Positions 45,834 to 55,621 are shown, numbered from the stretch's first letter. The stretch: 64,000 nt of DNA from 66-474 sp963771735 (GCA_963771735.1 CAVYUN010000004.1:62001-126000), one strand, 5' to 3'. The notes: generated by a model not told the origin, from the sequence alone. Translations and numbers: made by a program.

Positions 45834-48571
45834 GGCGCTTCCTCGGCTTGCACCGCGGCTACGCTCTTGCCCGCATTGCAGGTGGCGGCAATGGGCGGCA
45901 GCGCTTCCGCGCGCTTGCCTGATTCGGGAACGGCGTAGGCGAACGCGCAAGACCGTGCGACACCTTGCGCGCCCTGCCACTTCGCGTGCAACTCCCCGGA
46001 CTTGCGGATCACCCGCAACAGTGCCAGACCACCCTGGCCGACGGTGCCGATGACCTGGCCTTCGGCGTCCTGGATCTCGGTTCCGAAGGGCAGGGCCTTG
46101 CCGTCCGCGGTGTGGATGCGAGCGATCAATGCCTGTCCGTAATGACTCTTGAAATTCACCATGACGATCGCGCCCGCGTACGGCGCGATGTTGGCGCTGG
46201 TGGCATCCAATTGCACGCCCAACGGCAAACCTTGCGGATCGATCTGGATGGTGTCGAGCTGATAAGGCGTGAGGTAGGGCACCAGCGCGTAACCGAAATG
46301 ATCCACGCGCACGCCCGGAGCATTGAGGATGTGGGCGCCGGCGGCGCCTGGCACGTGCACGACGGCGGCGGTGTCGCCCAGCGGCTGGCCGAAGGTGACG
46401 CCGCCCGCGTGCGCGACCAGTGCACCGCTGGCGCCGAAGGATTCCTGCGAATAGCCGCTGCCCTTGCCGACGCTGGCGTTCAATATCGCGTAGGGACTGT
46501 TGTAGCCCGCATTCACGCTGAATGCGCTTCCCGTGCCGCCACTCGAATGCGAGGCGCTGGCGCCGTACACGAACTGGTTCCACCGGCCGGCGGTGCCGTT
46601 CAGCACGGCCTGTTCCTGGCTGCCGTTGGCGTCGCTGTGGTTGAGATTGACCGACAGGCTGGGCGCATAAGCTTTGCTGCCGAGCGGCAGGCTTGCGTTG
46701 ACGAACACCTGATTGTCGTAGCCGCCGAATTGGGTACGTCCGCGGCTCAAGGTGATGCCGTAGGCAAGCCGCTTGAAGTGGTTGTTGTAGCCGAACTGGA
46801 ACTGGGTGTCGCGCCCATGCTGGTTCCAGTAGTCGTTGATCGACGCGTTGGCGTACAGCGAACCGCCGTGGTCGCCCAGCCGCTGGCTGAGCGTCAGGGT
46901 GAAGCGGTCCTTCTGCTGCAGCAGGCCGGTCGGCGTGAACAGGTTGTCGCTGTTGTACGCGGTGCCGGAAAGCGCCGCGCGCTGCGCAGGCGTCAGCAGG
47001 CTCAGGTCCGGCACGCCGTTGATCATCGGGATGCTTGATGGCAGGTATTGCAGGGTGTTCAGGCCGCGGCGTGCGTAGTCACGCGCGTATTCGGCGTTCT
47101 GCAGGCTCATGAAACCGCTGGTGGAATAACGGTATGCGGCGACGCTGAGCGTGGTGTCGGTCTCGGGGATGATCTTGCTGTAGGTCACGCGCAGGCTCTC
47201 GCCATTGTGCGTGCCGTAGCCGGGAATGACGGCGTGGGCCTGGGTGATGTCCAGCGCCAGCGCACCGAAGCGCGTGTTGAACGCCGCGCCGAAGAGAGCG
47301 GCGGCGTAACCCTCCGAACCTTGCAGGCCCGCGTACCCGGTGACGAGGTTGCTGAAGCCGTGCTGGACCGTGGCCTGGAGGACGCCGGGCTTGTCCTTGA
47401 GACCGTTGTCGCGCAACTGGCCCGCCGCCACGTCGAAGCGGGTGATCCCGGGGCGCAGAGATTGCGCCACCGAGGCGTAGGGCAGTGTGAAACTGTGCGT
47501 GCGGCCGTCGGCTTCGGTGACGGTGACCACCAGATCGCCGCCGTAGCCGGCCGGATACAGGTCGCGGATCACGAACGGACCAGGTGCGACGGTGGTCTGG
47601 TAAATCTGCACGCCATTCTGGGTCACGCTGACCTTGGCATTGCTGTCGGCGACGCCGCGCACCACCGGCGCGTAACCGCGCAGCGACTGCGGCAGCATGC
47701 GATCGTCAGTGCCTAGTTGTACGCCACGCAGGCTGAAACTGTCGAACACCGCGCCGTCCGTGTAGCTGTCGCCGATGGTCAAGGTGGAGCGCAATTTGGG
47801 CAGGTCGCGGCGCACGTAGGCATTGATGTTCTGCCAATGCCGCTGGCCGGGCTGGTCGGCCGTGCCGGATTGCCAGCTGACGGTCGAATCCTGGCGGAAG
47901 TGCCACTCCCCGAGATTCAGGCCCGCGTTGAGTCCGAGATAGGTACTGGTCTGGCTCTGGCCGTTGTTGCTGGTGTGGTAGGTGTTGAGGTTGTAGTTCA
48001 GCAGGAAGGCCGGCACGCCCGCGTCCCAGGATGCCGGGTCGACATAGCCGCGCGGCATCTGGCCCATGTAGGCCTGCGGAATGCTGGCATCCAGCTTGAG
48101 GTCGCTCTGGTCGTAGACCATTCTTGCGTGGGGTATGAGTTGTTCAAGCTGCACGCAGGCGCCGGGCGTTTTCAGTTGTGTCACCGCGCCCGTCGCGGAC
48201 TTGGCAGGGGCAAGGCCCATGCGATCGAGCAAGCGCTGATCGACGCAAGGCACGGCACTCGCGCCCGGCACCGGGGCGGCAAAGCGCACATCGAGCCGGC
48301 CGATCCAGTTCTGGTTGACGGACACATCCACGTTGTAGATGCCAGGCAACACCAGGTTGCCATGCGCAAACCGCGCCAGTTCGGCGGCGTTGCTGTCGCC
48401 ACCGGCCAACATGCCGTGGTCGAATTCAGCGAAGCCGCCGACTGCGGCAGCAGCGGCCGCATGCGCTGGCGTCGTCCACGCGTTCGCGCCCAGCGCCGCG
48501 CCGCAGGCGAGCGCCAGCGCGGCGTATTTCAGCAGCGGTGCATGCGTGCGGCTGGCGCGACGACGCGTCAT
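45830..48571 (-). CDS. Fimbrial outer-membrane usher (FimD/PapC family)
   Basis: Outer-membrane assembly platform of 913 residues. N-terminal chaperone-binding domain after the signal peptide (FAEFDHGMLAGGDSNAAELA, RFAHGNLVLPGIYNVDVSVN). The barrel and plug follow (ATVQHGFSNLVTGYAGLQGS, LRGYAPVVRGVADSNAKVSV, QTTVAPGPFVIRDLYPAGYG). The C-terminal domains include GAIVMVNFKSHYGQALIARI and GTVGQGGLALLRVIRKSGEL. The final Cys pair (RSCAF, AATCNAG) is typical. It overlaps the chaperone stop by 4 nt. It works with the chaperone to add pilin subunits by donor-strand exchange. Confidence 0.95.
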   Translation of the reverse strand: MTRRRASRTHAPLLKYAALALACGAALGANAWTTPAHAAAAAAVGGFAEFDHGMLAGGDSNAAELARFAHGNLVLPGIYNVDVSVNQNWIGRLDVRFAAPVPGASAVPCVDQRLLDRMGLAPAKSATGAVTQLKTPGACVQLEQLIPHARMVYDQSDLKLDASIPQAYMGQMPRGYVDPASWDAGVPAFLLNYNLNTYHTSNNGQSQTSTYLGLNAGLNLGEWHFRQDSTVSWQSGTADQPGQRHWQNINAYVRRDLPKLRSTLTIGDSYTDGAVFDSFSLRGVQLGTDDRMLPQSLRGYAPVVRGVADSNAKVSVTQNGVQIYQTTVAPGPFVIRDLYPAGYGGDLVVTVTEADGRTHSFTLPYASVAQSLRPGITRFDVAAGQLRDNGLKDKPGVLQATVQHGFSNLVTGYAGLQGSEGYAAALFGAAFNTRFGALALDITQAHAVIPGYGTHNGESLRVTYSKIIPETDTTLSVAAYRYSTSGFMSLQNAEYARDYARRGLNTLQYLPSSIPMINGVPDLSLLTPAQRAALSGTAYNSDNLFTPTGLLQQKDRFTLTLSQRLGDHGGSLYANASINDYWNQHGRDTQFQFGYNNHFKRLAYGITLSRGRTQFGGYDNQVFVNASLPLGSKAYAPSLSVNLNHSDANGSQEQAVLNGTAGRWNQFVYGASASHSSGGTGSAFSVNAGYNSPYAILNASVGKGSGYSQESFGASGALVAHAGGVTFGQPLGDTAAVVHVPGAAGAHILNAPGVRVDHFGYALVPYLTPYQLDTIQIDPQGLPLGVQLDATSANIAPYAGAIVMVNFKSHYGQALIARIHTADGKALPFGTEIQDAEGQVIGTVGQGGLALLRVIRKSGELHAKWQGAQGVARSCAFAYAVPESGKRAEALPPIAATCNAGKSVAAVQAEEAP

Positions 48572-49314
48572 TGCGCGACGACCGCCTTGTGGGTATCGCC
48601 CGCGCCGTAATCATTGATCGTGGTAAAGACGACCGCTGCGCCCGTGACGGGGGCTTGCACGGTACCTTTCAAGGACAAGTGCAGATCGCCGAACGGGGCG
48701 ACCATGCCCTCGGCACCCTCGACGGGCTTCGGGTTCGCGCCGAGCGACAGGCTGCTGATGGTGATGTAGTACGCCGTGGGGTTGTGGATTTCCAGCGCCG
48801 CAGCTTGTCCGGCCGCGGCCTTGAAGGTGAGACGATCGGGCGCCGTCAGCGGGTCACCCGGCAATTTGGCCGGACGATAGAAAAGCTTGATGCGGCTGCG
48901 GATGGCGAACTGCAGGTAGTTCTTGCCGGCATCCTCGGGGCCGCTGGGTTTCGGCGGGATCTCCAGCACGTTCAGCCAGAACACCGACTCGCGGTCGCCG
49001 GGCAGCGGCTTGCCACCCTGCACGAACAGGATGCGCAGGCTCTGGTCCTTGTTGGGATCCATCCGGAACAGCGGCGGCGTGATCAGGAATGGCGTGTGCG
49101 CGGAGTCCGGCGTGGAATTGACGTTGCCGTCGTCGATCCAGGCCTCGACCAGCGCAGGCCGCGGGTTGTCGTTGGTCAGGCGTACCGTGGCCTCCCCCTG
49201 GGCGGCGTTGAAGATCACGCGGGTGCCGGTGATCACGACGCTGGCATGGGCCTGCAGGGGTGCCAGGCACAAAGCTGCCGCGGCCGCGCAAAATGCGCGG
49301 GTCAACATATTCAT
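48568..49314 (-). CDS. Periplasmic fimbrial chaperone (PapD/FimC family)
   Basis: Exported two-Ig-domain chaperone of 248 residues. Signal peptide ends LQAHA-S. Domain 1 with the G1 donor-strand region: VVITGTRVIFNAAQGEATVR, SLRILFVQGGKPLPGDRESV, FWLNVLEIPPKPSG, LQFAIRSRIKLFYRPAKL. The Arg/Lys pair that anchors the pilin C-terminus lies in the first strand and in IRSRIKLFYRP. Domain 2 follows (LEIHNPTAYYITISSLSLGA). It starts 75 nt after the pilin stop and is coupled to the usher by an ATGA overlap. Confidence 0.94.
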   Translation of the reverse strand: MNMLTRAFCAAAAALCLAPLQAHASVVITGTRVIFNAAQGEATVRLTNDNPRPALVEAWIDDGNVNSTPDSAHTPFLITPPLFRMDPNKDQSLRILFVQGGKPLPGDRESVFWLNVLEIPPKPSGPEDAGKNYLQFAIRSRIKLFYRPAKLPGDPLTAPDRLTFKAAAGQAAALEIHNPTAYYITISSLSLGANPKPVEGAEGMVAPFGDLHLSLKGTVQAPVTGAAVVFTTINDYGAGDTHKAVVAQ

Positions 49315-49342
49315 GGTTTGTCTCCAGTCGGGTTGGGTCGAT

Positions 49343-49380
49343 GAGCCCGCCGCGCGCGTCTGGTACTGCGCAGCGGGCTC
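49343..49380 (-). promoter_or_regulatory. Hairpin between major pilin and chaperone genes
   Basis: GAGCCCGC (49343-49350) pairs with GCGGGCTC (49373-49380). No T tract follows. In fimbrial operons such a hairpin after the pilin gene stabilises the pilin transcript and lets less message continue to the assembly genes, which fits the need for excess pilin. Confidence 0.55.
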
Positions 49381-49389
49381 TCGCCAGAC

Positions 49390-49974
49390 TTACTGGTAGT
49401 TGATGACGTACTGGACCGATGTCGACACGGTGCCGGCTGTCGGTGCCGCATTGGCGACGTAGTATTGCGCCTTGTAGTTGAGTGTCGCAGTGCCGGTACC
49501 GCTCACCGCGACCTGGTCGGTGACGTTGGCGTTGCCTGTCGGCGCCGCGGTGCCGATCGTGAACGCGGTGTTGCTGTTATCCAGCAGCTGTACGTCCACG
49601 CCAGTCGCGTATCCGGTGCCAACGGTGTTCTTCAGCCCACCAGTGACGGATGTGTCCGCATTGGTCGCCGAGTAAAACTGGGCACCGACCTTGATCGCAG
49701 TTGCATATACTGGGCAACCCGTCAGGTTCAGCGTGAACGCGGTGGCGCTGGCCCCATAAGCGCCGACGCCATTGGTGGTGAGGGCGCTCGTTTGCACGTT
49801 CGGCAAGGCAACGGTGAAGCTGCTGGTGCCGCCGTTGACGTTGCAGGTGTTGGTCAGTACCTGGCCATTGAAGGTGATGGTGCCGCTGTCAGCCGCGTTG
49901 GCGGTGGGTGCAAGGGCCAAAGCGCCGCAAGCAACGGCAAGTGCGGTGGCCAGCAAGGTGGACTTAAGGATCAT
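49390..49974 (-). CDS. Major fimbrial subunit (type 1 pilin family)
   Basis: Exported pilin of 194 residues. Signal peptide LLATALAVACGALALAPTAN, cleavage near NAA-D. Pilin fold: GTITFNGQVLTNTCNVNGGT with the first conserved Cys, FTVALPNVQTSALTTNGVGA, FTLNLTGCPVYATAIKVGAQ with the second Cys, then the closing strand with TGTATLNYKAQYYVANAAP and SVQYVINYQ. It is polymerised by the downstream chaperone and usher. First gene of the operon. The Shine-Dalgarno region is a (GA)6 repeat starting 8 nt before ATG 49974. Confidence 0.92.
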   Translation of the reverse strand: MILKSTLLATALAVACGALALAPTANAADSGTITFNGQVLTNTCNVNGGTSSFTVALPNVQTSALTTNGVGAYGASATAFTLNLTGCPVYATAIKVGAQFYSATNADTSVTGGLKNTVGTGYATGVDVQLLDNSNTAFTIGTAAPTGNANVTDQVAVSGTGTATLNYKAQYYVANAAPTAGTVSTSVQYVINYQ

Positions 49975-49982
49975 GGCTGCAG

Positions 49983-49994
49983 TCTCTCTCTCTC
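49983..49994 (-). repeat. (GA)6 dinucleotide tract serving as pilin Shine-Dalgarno region
   Basis: Six GA units on the coding (minus) strand, separated from the pilin ATG by the 8-nt CTGCAGCC. No other Shine-Dalgarno is seen, so changes in repeat number would alter ribosome binding. Confidence 0.6.
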
Positions 49995-50128
49995 AGAAAA
50001 TGTGGATGAATCCCGGCCTTGTGGTTCGTGGACCGGGTTCGGCAGGACATACTTCATGTTCCGTGCCAACTCGTAATCGCTAAATGATTGATTACATGTG
50101 TGACGCGATCGCAATAACCATTGCGAAT

Positions 50129-50144
50129 TGTGACGTGGATCACC
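50129..50144. promoter_or_regulatory. Candidate CRP/Clp binding site upstream of the pilin gene
   Basis: TGTGACGTGGATCACC matches TGTGA-N6-TCACA except at the last base, about 155 bp upstream of the pilin ATG. A second half-like site (TGTGACGCGATCGCAA, about 50099-50114) lies next to it. In xanthomonads the CRP homologue Clp controls surface structures. The 520-nt stretch between the pilin start and tRNA-Tyr holds no gene that I can support. Confidence 0.45.
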
Positions 50145-50273
50145 TGCGAGGTGGGTCCGGCTTCAGCACTGGCCCGGGTGCTTGATCGCCGGGGATCGGG
50201 CATGGGAGTGGCAGGTGTTCGGGCATCCGCAGGCCGTGGACTTGGCCCCGCACCCGGCGGCTACTGGCGGAGG

Positions 50274-50302
50274 TTGACTTGCGAGCCGTCGGACGGGAAA
50301 AT
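50274..50302 (+). promoter_or_regulatory. Putative stable-RNA promoter of the tRNA-Tyr-Gly-Thr-tuf operon
   Basis: TTGACT (50274-50279), 17 nt, GAAAAT (50297-50302), then a GC-rich stretch (ACGCGG). It lies about 190 nt before tRNA-Tyr. A hairpin (AACCCGG...CCGGGTT, about 50332-50361) follows in the leader. Confidence 0.45.
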
Positions 50303-50494
50303 ACGCGGTCTTTGTTATGCGAATTGCAGAAACCCGGGTGTCATCGAACATCGCCGGGTTCTCGGTGTCGGTGCGGGAAATTTGAACGCGACGTGAAACG
50401 GCGCGGCTCAGGAAGGGCGGAGGGCAGGCCGCCCGAAGTCATCCACCTCCCGATGCGACAACTTATTAATGAGGTAGTACAAGAACCGGAATCC

Positions 50495-50580
50495 GGAGGG
50501 ATACCCAAGCGGCCAACGGGGGCAGACTGTAAATCTGCTGGCTTACGCCTTCGGTGGTTCGAATCCACCTCCCTCCACCA
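50495..50580 (+). tRNA. tRNA-Tyr (anticodon GUA), long variable arm
   Basis: 86 nt. Acceptor GGAGGGA / TCCCTCC with discriminator A and encoded CCA; anticodon loop CTGTAAA gives GUA; class II variable arm GCTTACGCCTTCGG region. Substrate of the queA-tgt queuosine pathway encoded in this window. Confidence 0.97.
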
Positions 50581-50724
50581 GCTTCAACAGTGCGAGACGC
50601 TTCATGTAGGTGGACGGGAACCGCCGGAATGAAGTGATGGTTCGACCGATTCGCCGGAAGCGAATCGGAACGCGACGCGGAAAGCGGCGCGGCCCCGAAA
50701 AAGCGGATGGCGGGATGTCGACGT

Positions 50725-50743
50725 CATCCACCTTCCTCCACCA
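50725..50743 (+). repeat. Decayed duplicate of the tRNA-Tyr 3' end
   Basis: CATCCACCTTCCTCCACCA repeats the tRNA-Tyr 3' end ATCCACCTCCCTCCACCA with one change. About 60 nt before it (50660-50720) the sequence also resembles the stretch upstream of tRNA-Tyr (50378-50455: GAACGCGACGTGAAACGGCG versus GAACGCGACGCGGAAAGCGG). This suggests a duplication of the tRNA region with loss of the tRNA body. Confidence 0.5.
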
Positions 50744-50799
50744 GATTCATGCAACGGAGCCTCGGCTCCGCCGGAGAACATCGAAACACCACCGCAAGT

Positions 50800-50873
<74 letters not shown>

Positions 50874-50889
50874 TTGAAGTTCCAGCCAC

Positions 50890-50965
<76 letters not shown>

Positions 50966-51020
50966 CCCGCGGTTCGCCGCTGCCAGCCCAAACCCAGGAT
51001 TCCGGTCGAGGATTCAAGTC

Positions 51021-52211
<1,191 letters not shown>

Positions 52212-52215
52212 CCCT

Positions 52216-52291
<76 letters not shown>

Positions 52292-52339
52292 ATGCGTGAA
52301 CTGGATGCGAAGACAGCAGTGCCGGACAACAAGAAAATC

Positions 52340-52723
52340 ATGAACGCAAGAGCGGAAACGATCGGAAGCAGCAGGGCGGCAGATATCGGCTTGCTGACAC
52401 TGGCGGTGCTGATCGTGGCTGCGGGCGTGGTGGCCTATTACATGCTGCCGACGAGCGTGGCGCCGATCTGGCACACGCTGTGCGTCGTGGGCGCGATCGT
52501 GGTCGGCTGCGGCGTCGCATGGTTCACCAAGCCGGGACAGGGCGTGCGCAGCTACCTGCGCGAAACCCAGTTCGAGATGCGCAAGGTGGTGTGGCCGACC
52601 CGTGAGGAGACGATCCGCACGACGTTGGTGGTGATTCTGGTGGTCGTTTTGCTCAGTATCGTGCTGGGCTTGATCGACATCATCTTGAAGTGGGCGATCC
52701 TCGACCATCTGCTGAAGTGGTGA
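52340..52723 (+). CDS. secE: Preprotein translocase subunit SecE
   Basis: Essential membrane subunit of the SecYEG channel. 127 residues with three transmembrane helices, as in E. coli: ADIGLLTLAVLIVAAGVVAY, PIWHTLCVVGAIVVGCGVAW, and the C-terminal VVILVVVLLSIVLGLIDIIL. The conserved amphipathic block YLRETQFEMRKVVWPTREET precedes the last helix. ATG 52340 gives the family N-terminus; an in-frame ATG at 52292 begins right after the tRNA-Trp CCA and would add 16 residues. No clear Shine-Dalgarno. It ends 2 nt before nusG. Confidence 0.93.
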   Translation: MNARAETIGSSRAADIGLLTLAVLIVAAGVVAYYMLPTSVAPIWHTLCVVGAIVVGCGVAWFTKPGQGVRSYLRETQFEMRKVVWPTREETIRTTLVVILVVVLLSIVLGLIDIILKWAILDHLLKW

Positions 52724-52725
52724 AC

Positions 52726-53298
52726 ATGAGCGAATCAACAGCCAAACGCTGGTACGTGGTGCACGCCTATTCGGGTTTCGAGCATCAGGTTTCGCGTGCG
52801 CTCACCGAGCGCATCGCGCGTTCCGGCGTGCAGGACAAGTTCGGAGAAGTGCTGGTGCCGACCGAGGAAGTGGTCGAGATGCGCGGTGGCCAGAAGCGCA
52901 AGAGCGAGCGCAAGTTCTTCCCGGGTTACGTGCTGGTCCAGATCGAAACCACGGGCGATGCCCGCGCGCCCCGGATCGACGACGAGTGCTGGCACCTGGT
53001 CAAGGAAACGCCCAAGGTGATGGGCTTCATCGGCGGCACCGCCGACAAGCCATTGCCCATCAGGGATTCCGAGGCCGACGCGATCCTGAATCGCGTCAAG
53101 GAAGGCATCGAGAAGCCGCGCCCGAAAGTGCTGTTCGAACCGGGCGAGATGGTGCGCGTCACGGAAGGCCCGTTCAACGACTTCAATGGCGTGGTCGAGG
53201 AAGTCAATTACGAGAAGAGCCGCCTGCGCGTGGCGGTGCTGATTTTCGGCCGTTCCACGCCGGTCGAGCTGGAGTTCGGACAGGTCGAAAAGGCCTGA
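52726..53298 (+). CDS. nusG: Transcription termination/antitermination factor NusG
   Basis: Binds RNA polymerase, Rho and S10, coupling transcription to termination or translation. 190 residues. NGN domain (RWYVVHAYSGFEHQVSRALT, EVVEMRGGQKRKSERKFFPG, YVLVQIE, VKETPKVMGFIGG) and C-terminal KOW domain (FEPGEMVRVTEGPFNDFNGV, VEEVNYEKSRLRVAVLIFGR, STPVELEFGQVEKA). Start ATG 52726 lies 2 nt after the secE stop, so the pair is coupled. Confidence 0.97.
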   Translation: MSESTAKRWYVVHAYSGFEHQVSRALTERIARSGVQDKFGEVLVPTEEVVEMRGGQKRKSERKFFPGYVLVQIETTGDARAPRIDDECWHLVKETPKVMGFIGGTADKPLPIRDSEADAILNRVKEGIEKPRPKVLFEPGEMVRVTEGPFNDFNGVVEEVNYEKSRLRVAVLIFGRSTPVELEFGQVEKA

Positions 53299-53407
53299 GG
53301 ATCAGTCGCGACAGCGACGAACGTTCGGCCGGATGCCGAGCGAAGCATCGTCCAGGGATGGTTGGCGCGAGGAGCCGCAAGGCGCTTGCACTCGCAGGAG
53401 AATCAAC

Positions 53408-53839
53408 ATGGCAAAGAAAGTCGTCGGTTACATCAAGCTGCAGGTCAAGGCCGGTGAGGCCAACCCCAGCCCGCCGGTCGGTCCGGCGCTGGGCCAGCGT
53501 GGGCTCAACATCATGGAGTTCTGCAAGGCCTTCAATGCCGCCACGCAGAAGATGGAAAAGGGCCTGCCGATTCCGGTGATCATCACCGCGTACTCGGATC
53601 GCAGCTTTTCGTTCGTCACCAAGACCCCGCCCGCCAGCGTGTTGTTGATGAAGGCCGTCGGCCTGCAGAAGGGTTCGTCCAAGCCCAACACCGACAAGGT
53701 TGGCAAGGTGACCCGCAAGCAGCTGGAAGACATCGCCAAGCAGAAGGAGCCCGACCTGACCGCAGCGGACCTGGACGCAGCCGTGCGCACCATCGCCGGC
53801 AGCGCCCGCAGCATGGGCCTCAACGTGGAGGGCGTCTGA
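53408..53839 (+). CDS. rplK: 50S ribosomal protein L11
   Basis: Ribosomal GTPase-centre protein, also needed for RelA activation. 143 residues. N-terminal domain (KKVVGYIKLQVKAGEANPSP, PVGPALGQRGLNIMEFCKAF) and C-terminal rRNA-binding domain (KVTRKQLEDIAKQKEPDLTA, GSARSMGLNVEGV). GCAGGAG about 8 nt before ATG 53408. The 109-nt spacer after nusG may hold the L1-binding autoregulatory site, but I could not define it. Confidence 0.97.
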   Translation: MAKKVVGYIKLQVKAGEANPSPPVGPALGQRGLNIMEFCKAFNAATQKMEKGLPIPVIITAYSDRSFSFVTKTPPASVLLMKAVGLQKGSSKPNTDKVGKVTRKQLEDIAKQKEPDLTAADLDAAVRTIAGSARSMGLNVEGV

Positions 53840-53840
53840 C

Positions 53841-54551
53841 ATGGCACGCATCAGTAAACGCTTCAAGGCCATGCAGGGCGTGGTCGAGGCCGGCAAGGCC
53901 TATCCGGTGGAGGCGGCGCTGCAGATCCTCAAGGACAACGCCAAGACCAAATTCGTGGAATCCGTGGACGTCGCGGTGCGTCTCGGCATCGATGCCAAGA
54001 AGTCCGATCAGGGCGTGCGCGGCTCCACCGTGCTGCCGCATGGCACCGGCAAGACGGTGCGCGTGGCAGTGTTCTGCCCGGCTGGCGAGAAGGCCGAAGC
54101 GGCCAAGGCCGCGGGCGCCGATGCGGTGGGCATGGACGATCTGGCCCAGCAGATGCAGGACGGCGACATCAACTTCGGCGTCGTTATCGCGACCCCGGAC
54201 GCGATGCGGGTGGTCGGCAAGCTCGGCCAGTTGCTGGGTCCGCGTGGCCTGATGCCGAACCCCAAGGTCGGTACCGTGACGCCGGACGTGGTTGGCGCGG
54301 TCAAGAACGCCAAGGCCGGTCAGGTTCGCTACCGCAACGACAAGGCCGGGATCGTGCATTGCTCGATCGGCAAGGTGAATTTCGAGATCGACGCGTTGCG
54401 CGACAACTTGAATGCGTTGATTGCCGACCTCATGAAGGTCAAGCCGTCCACCGCCAAGGGCCAGTACCTGCAGAAGGTATCGGTCTCCAGCACGATGGGC
54501 TTGGGTGTGGCAGTCGATCCGTCCACGCTGGTAGCCACGGCTGCCAAGTGA
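53841..54551 (+). CDS. rplA: 50S ribosomal protein L1
   Basis: L1-stalk protein and translational repressor of the L11 operon. 236 residues. Family blocks: KRFKAMQGVVEAGKAYPVEA, FVESVDVAVRLGIDAKKSDQ, LGPRGLMPNPKVGTVTPDV, KAGQVRYRNDKAGIVHCSIG. Begins 1 nt after the rplK stop, so the two are coupled. Confidence 0.98.
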   Translation: MARISKRFKAMQGVVEAGKAYPVEAALQILKDNAKTKFVESVDVAVRLGIDAKKSDQGVRGSTVLPHGTGKTVRVAVFCPAGEKAEAAKAAGADAVGMDDLAQQMQDGDINFGVVIATPDAMRVVGKLGQLLGPRGLMPNPKVGTVTPDVVGAVKNAKAGQVRYRNDKAGIVHCSIGKVNFEIDALRDNLNALIADLMKVKPSTAKGQYLQKVSVSSTMGLGVAVDPSTLVATAAK

Positions 54552-55066
54552 CGGCAGGTTACCGTCATCGCGTGCAGGCCATGGGTGGCCGATGACACAG
54601 GATCCAGCGACTTTGATTTGAAAGGCGCTGGGAGAAGTAAAGACGCTGGAACCCGGCTTGCGTCGGACTGCGGAGGCAAGGATGCCGGAGCGAATGCCGA
54701 AAGGCGGCCCGCAGGGCGGATGGCAGGGTGCGATCCGTATGTGACAGTTGAAGGAAGGACGGCCTAAGCCGTCCGACTGGAAGTATTTGAGGGCGACGTT
54801 GCAAGGCACCGCAACCGAGCCGTCAAAGACCGCAGGTGGCGAAGCGGATCAAGATGATCCGTGGAGCCTCAATCGGAATCGATCGAACCGAAAGATTCCC
54901 GCCTGCGCAGATGGTGTCGCCCGCAACGAATCACCGAAAGGTTGATCTCCGAGCGGACACCGCAACAAGGCATCGAAAGATGCCGGCGGATCGGCAGGAT
55001 GCCCGCGATCCGTTTGGTTCGGATGCATGGCGCGCGGAGCGCGCGATGGATTCATCGGAGGATGCA
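54552..55066 (+). ncRNA. rplJ leader region with L10-binding RNA structure
   Basis: A 515-nt stretch with no supported gene. Around 54828-54915 the pattern fits the ribosomal L10 leader: an outer stem CGCAGG (54831-54836) with CCTGCG (54902-54907), and inside it a GGATC-AAGAT-GATCC hairpin (54846-54860) and further short arms. L10(L12)4 binding to this leader represses rplJ-rplL translation in proteobacteria. The first half (54552-54780) has several GC hairpins (GGACGGC...GCCGTCC at about 54758-54777) of unknown role. A promoter probably lies here but none stands out. Confidence 0.7.
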
Positions 55067-55591
55067 ATGCCGCTCAATCTGGCACAAAAGAAAGAGCTCG
55101 TTGCCGAACTGGCAGAGGTGGCCACCAAGGCGCACTCGCTGGTCGCCGCGGAGTATGCGGGTCTGACGGTCGAGCAGCTCACCGAGCTGCGCAAGAAGGC
55201 GCGTGAATCGGGTGTGTTCCTGAAAGTAGCCAAGAACACCCTGGTGCGACGCGCGGTGGATGGTACCGAATACGAGTGCACGCAAGCGCAGCTCATCGGT
55301 CCGCTGCTGTACGCCTTCTCGACCGAAGATCCCGGTGCCGCCGGGCGGCTGGTCAAGGAGTACGCCAAGACCAATGAGGCCCTGAAGGCGAAGCTGGTCG
55401 CGATCGGAGGCAAGGCGTATCCCGCCTCGCACGTCGACGTGCTGGCTTCGTTGCCGACCCGCGAGCAGGCGCTGTCGATGCTGCTCAGCGTGCTGGTCCA
55501 GCCCGCCACCATGCTGGTGCGCGTGCTGGCCGAGCCCGCCGCGCAGACCGCCCGCGTCATCAATGCGGTCGGCCAGCAGAAGGCTGCATAA
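55067..55591 (+). CDS. rplJ: 50S ribosomal protein L10
   Basis: Base of the ribosomal stalk; binds L7/L12 dimers and autoregulates its operon. 174 residues. Blocks: MPLNLAQKKELVAELAEVAT, VAAEYAGLTVEQLTELRKKA, VFLKVAKNTLVRRAVDGTEY. TCGGAGG 6 nt before ATG 55067 fixes the start; the frame is open upstream, but that part shows no ribosomal homology. Confidence 0.97.
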   Translation: MPLNLAQKKELVAELAEVATKAHSLVAAEYAGLTVEQLTELRKKARESGVFLKVAKNTLVRRAVDGTEYECTQAQLIGPLLYAFSTEDPGAAGRLVKEYAKTNEALKAKLVAIGGKAYPASHVDVLASLPTREQALSMLLSVLVQPATMLVRVLAEPAAQTARVINAVGQQKAA

Positions 55592-55621
55592 AGTCCGGTT
55601 CACACGAGTTTCACTGTTTGT

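Noticed and set aside
54836..55066. In-frame extension of rplJ by about 77 codons
   Set aside because: It covers the L10 leader structure, lacks ribosomal-protein homology, and a good Shine-Dalgarno lies before ATG 55067.
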